From Nitrososphaerota archaeon (GTDB lineage Archaea; Thermoproteota; Nitrososphaeria; Nitrososphaerales; Nitrosopumilaceae): a stretch of DNA of 6,348 bases. The stretch is from the NCBI GenBank assembly GCA_022564385.1, contig JADFLN010000081.1:1-6348 (forward strand), given 5' to 3'. Positions 5,392 through 6,348 of the stretch are shown in pieces (positions within the stretch are counted from its first letter, which is position 1; every line of letters begins with the position of its first letter). The notes beneath the pieces are model-generated. The model had not been told where the DNA came from and made no database searches. It saw only the letters and a list, made by a program, of their open reading frames with translations. The translations under genes and the position numbers were made by a program.

Positions 5392-5871
5392 ATGAGTGAT
5401 TCAGATCTATTTTCAAAAATAATTATTGCAAAATGGACAGATAGATTTCTTGCGTGGTTGATCGATTTCATAATCATCTCAATTATTTCAACATCAATAA
5501 TTCTTGCATCATTTGGAACAATAAACTATGAATTTAAAGAAGATATTTTGTGGGCAGAAAGCACACAATATATCCCAACCAGCATCTTGTTTTTTGTATA
5601 TTGGACAATTTTAGAGTACAAAACAGGTCAAACAATTGGGAAAAAAATTCTAAATCTAAAAGTAGTTAACATCTATGGAAAAAAACCAGATTTGAAAGGA
5701 ATTATGATAAGTAGTTTTGGGAAATCATTTTTGTTACCAATTGATGTCATCTTAGGATGGTTTTTAACAAATAAGAAACGCCAAAGGATTTTCAACAAAT
5801 TAGGAGATACATTAATTGTAAAAATTAAAGAATCAGATGACATGTCAGATATTAGATATGTAAAAGACTAA
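5392..5871 (+). CDS. RDD-family membrane protein
   Basis: A 159-residue integral membrane protein of the RDD family (Pfam RDD; named for conserved Arg and Asp residues), of mostly unknown role, with some members linked to ion or osmolyte transport. Features: the first membrane segment RFLAWLIDFIIISIISTSIILA (18-39) carries the signature Arg18 and Asp25; a second segment (61-75) leads into the family motif EYKTGQTIGKKILNLKVV (75-92); a third weak segment lies around 112-125; the end QRIFNKLGDTLIV (131-143) carries the last conserved Asp139. The start at 5392 (MSDSDLF) is chosen over the ATG at 5377, which would add MISNF, because of the TATA box position. It is transcribed divergently from the zinc mini-protein. 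T-rich sequence follows the stop. Confidence 0.9.
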   Translation: MSDSDLFSKIIIAKWTDRFLAWLIDFIIISIISTSIILASFGTINYEFKEDILWAESTQYIPTSILFFVYWTILEYKTGQTIGKKILNLKVVNIYGKKPDLKGIMISSFGKSFLLPIDVILGWFLTNKKRQRIFNKLGDTLIVKIKESDDMSDIRYVKD

Positions 5872-5873
5872 AT

Positions 5874-5891
5874 TTTGTCAGGTTTTCTTGA
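5874..5891 (+). terminator. T-rich terminator candidate after the RDD gene
   Basis: Two T4 runs and further Ts (TTTTGTCAGGTTTTCTTG) begin 3 bases after the stop codon. Archaeal termination typically occurs at such T-rich stretches without a required hairpin. The evidence is weak because the whole window is T-rich. Confidence 0.3.
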
Positions 5892-5921
5892 ACTATTGCT
5901 TTGAAGAATTAACCAACAGAT

Positions 5922-5929
5922 CTATTAGC
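5922..5929 (+). promoter_or_regulatory. Weak TATA-like box before the 24-codon mini-ORF
   Basis: CTATTAGC is centred about 26 bases before the ATG at 5952, the standard leaderless spacing. The match to a TATA box is poor. Confidence 0.25.
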
Positions 5930-5951
5930 AACATAAGATCTTTGTGTCTTA

Positions 5952-6026
5952 ATGTCTGAGAGCCAAAAAGAATGGTGGACGGGATTACCAAAAGAGCTTC
6001 AAAATGATATAGAATTAGAAGAATAA
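5952..6026 (+). CDS. Possible 24-residue mini-protein (MSESQKEWWTGLPKELQ...)
   Basis: ATG at 5952, TAA at 6024-6026. The peptide starts MSESQKEWWTGLPKEL and ends QNDIELEE. Its composition is protein-like: a Trp pair, a 'LPKELQNDI' helix start and an acidic tail. The 'WW..LP.E.Q..I' pattern recalls the C-terminal tails of some small antitoxin-like and archaeal regulatory proteins, so it may be an intact micro-protein or the remnant of a longer one. A TAA in the AT-rich sequence upstream prevents extension. It lies between the RDD gene and the convergent histidine kinase. Confidence 0.4.
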   Translation: MSESQKEWWTGLPKELQNDIELEE

Positions 6027-6030
6027 AATC

Positions 6031-6038
6031 AAAAAAAA
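6031..6038 (-). terminator. T8 terminator after the histidine kinase gene
   Basis: Eight consecutive Ts on the minus strand, 11 bases after the kinase stop codon, followed by GATTTTATTC. No stable hairpin precedes it, which matches archaeal intrinsic termination at a poly-T tract. Confidence 0.6.
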
Positions 6039-6049
6039 CCGAGAATGTG

Positions 6050-6348
6050 TTAGAGAGGTAATTTTATGGTAAATGTGGTAGGTTTGTTACTCACAGAGAT
6101 ACTACCACCATGTTGCTCTACAATGCTTTTACAAATGACTAGCCCCAATCCAGTTCCAGTCTTTTTGGTAGTAAACATTGGTTCAAAAATTTTCTCGAAA
6201 AGATCATCAGGTATTCCAGAACCAGAATCCCTTACGAGAATAGTAACAAACTCAGAATCTGAAGATATTGCCACATTAATTTCACCTTGTCCATCTATTG
6301 CCTGAACAGCATTATTGAGTAAATTTGACATCACACACTCTATCTTTC
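6050..6348 (-). CDS. Partial sensor histidine kinase, C-terminal ATPase domain
   Basis: The last 98 residues of a histidine kinase; the frame is open to the right edge (reading KIECVMSNLL..), so the sensor, dimerisation and His-box parts lie outside the window. All ATP-binding boxes of the GHKL fold are present in order: N box NLLNNAVQAI (6296-6325), G1 box RDSGSGIPD, F box IFEPMFTTK, and G2 box GTGLGL, then HGGSISV and a terminal strand FTIKLPL ending the protein. The kinase would autophosphorylate a histidine and pass the phosphate to a response regulator. No receiver domain follows. The catalytic domain is intact, so the kinase is probably functional. It ends at a T8 terminator, convergent with the mini-ORF at 5952. 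Confidence 0.92.
   Translation of the reverse strand, partial: KIECVMSNLLNNAVQAIDGQGEINVAISSDSEFVTILVRDSGSGIPDDLFEKIFEPMFTTKKTGTGLGLVICKSIVEQHGGSISVSNKPTTFTIKLPL

Overview
The window is strongly AT-rich and reads as a piece of a marine ammonia-oxidising archaeon of the Nitrosopumilus type (Nitrososphaerota/Thaumarchaeota). The evidence is as follows. Several genes have an archaeal TATA-like box about 24-28 bases before the start codon and almost no room for a leader. TTG and GTG starts are common. There are secreted proteins carrying the short 'PDWI(R/K)xxxxxW' C-terminal domain that I associate with this group. There is also a small DUF6659-like protein and a possible PhaE-like fragment. The assignment rests on family recognition and was not searched.

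Layout, left to right. Positions 1-1493 (minus strand): the start of a gene that runs off the left edge (possibly PhaE, a polyhydroxyalkanoate synthase subunit), preceded by an alpha/beta hydrolase with a complete Ser-Asp-His triad and by MsrA (peptide methionine sulfoxide reductase). Positions 1546-3038 (minus): a secreted multi-domain surface protein with a Thr-Pro-Glu-Pro linker, a recent 47-residue internal duplication and two C-terminal PDWI-type domains, then a DUF6659/roadblock-like small protein. Positions 3190-4287 (plus): a second secreted PDWI-domain protein whose reading frame is interrupted by a single in-frame TAG, most simply a TGG-to-TAG nonsense change. Positions 4277-5294 (minus): a SAM-dependent methyltransferase overlapping the end of that gene by 11 bases, and upstream of it a 43-residue zinc-binding-type mini-protein. 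Positions 5392-6026 (plus): an RDD-family membrane protein and a 24-codon mini-ORF. Positions 6050-6348 (minus): the ATPase end of a sensor histidine kinase running off the right edge, followed by a T8 archaeal terminator.

There is no obvious single pathway. The genes look like ordinary, short, mostly individually promoted archaeal units: cell-surface proteins, repair of oxidised methionine, signalling and a few small unknowns. No RNA gene, CRISPR array, insertion sequence or transposase was seen. The most interesting points are the interrupted surface-protein gene, the perfect 89-bp internal duplication in its neighbour, a 26-bp near-perfect palindrome at the methyltransferase promoter, and two small ORFs that are easily missed.
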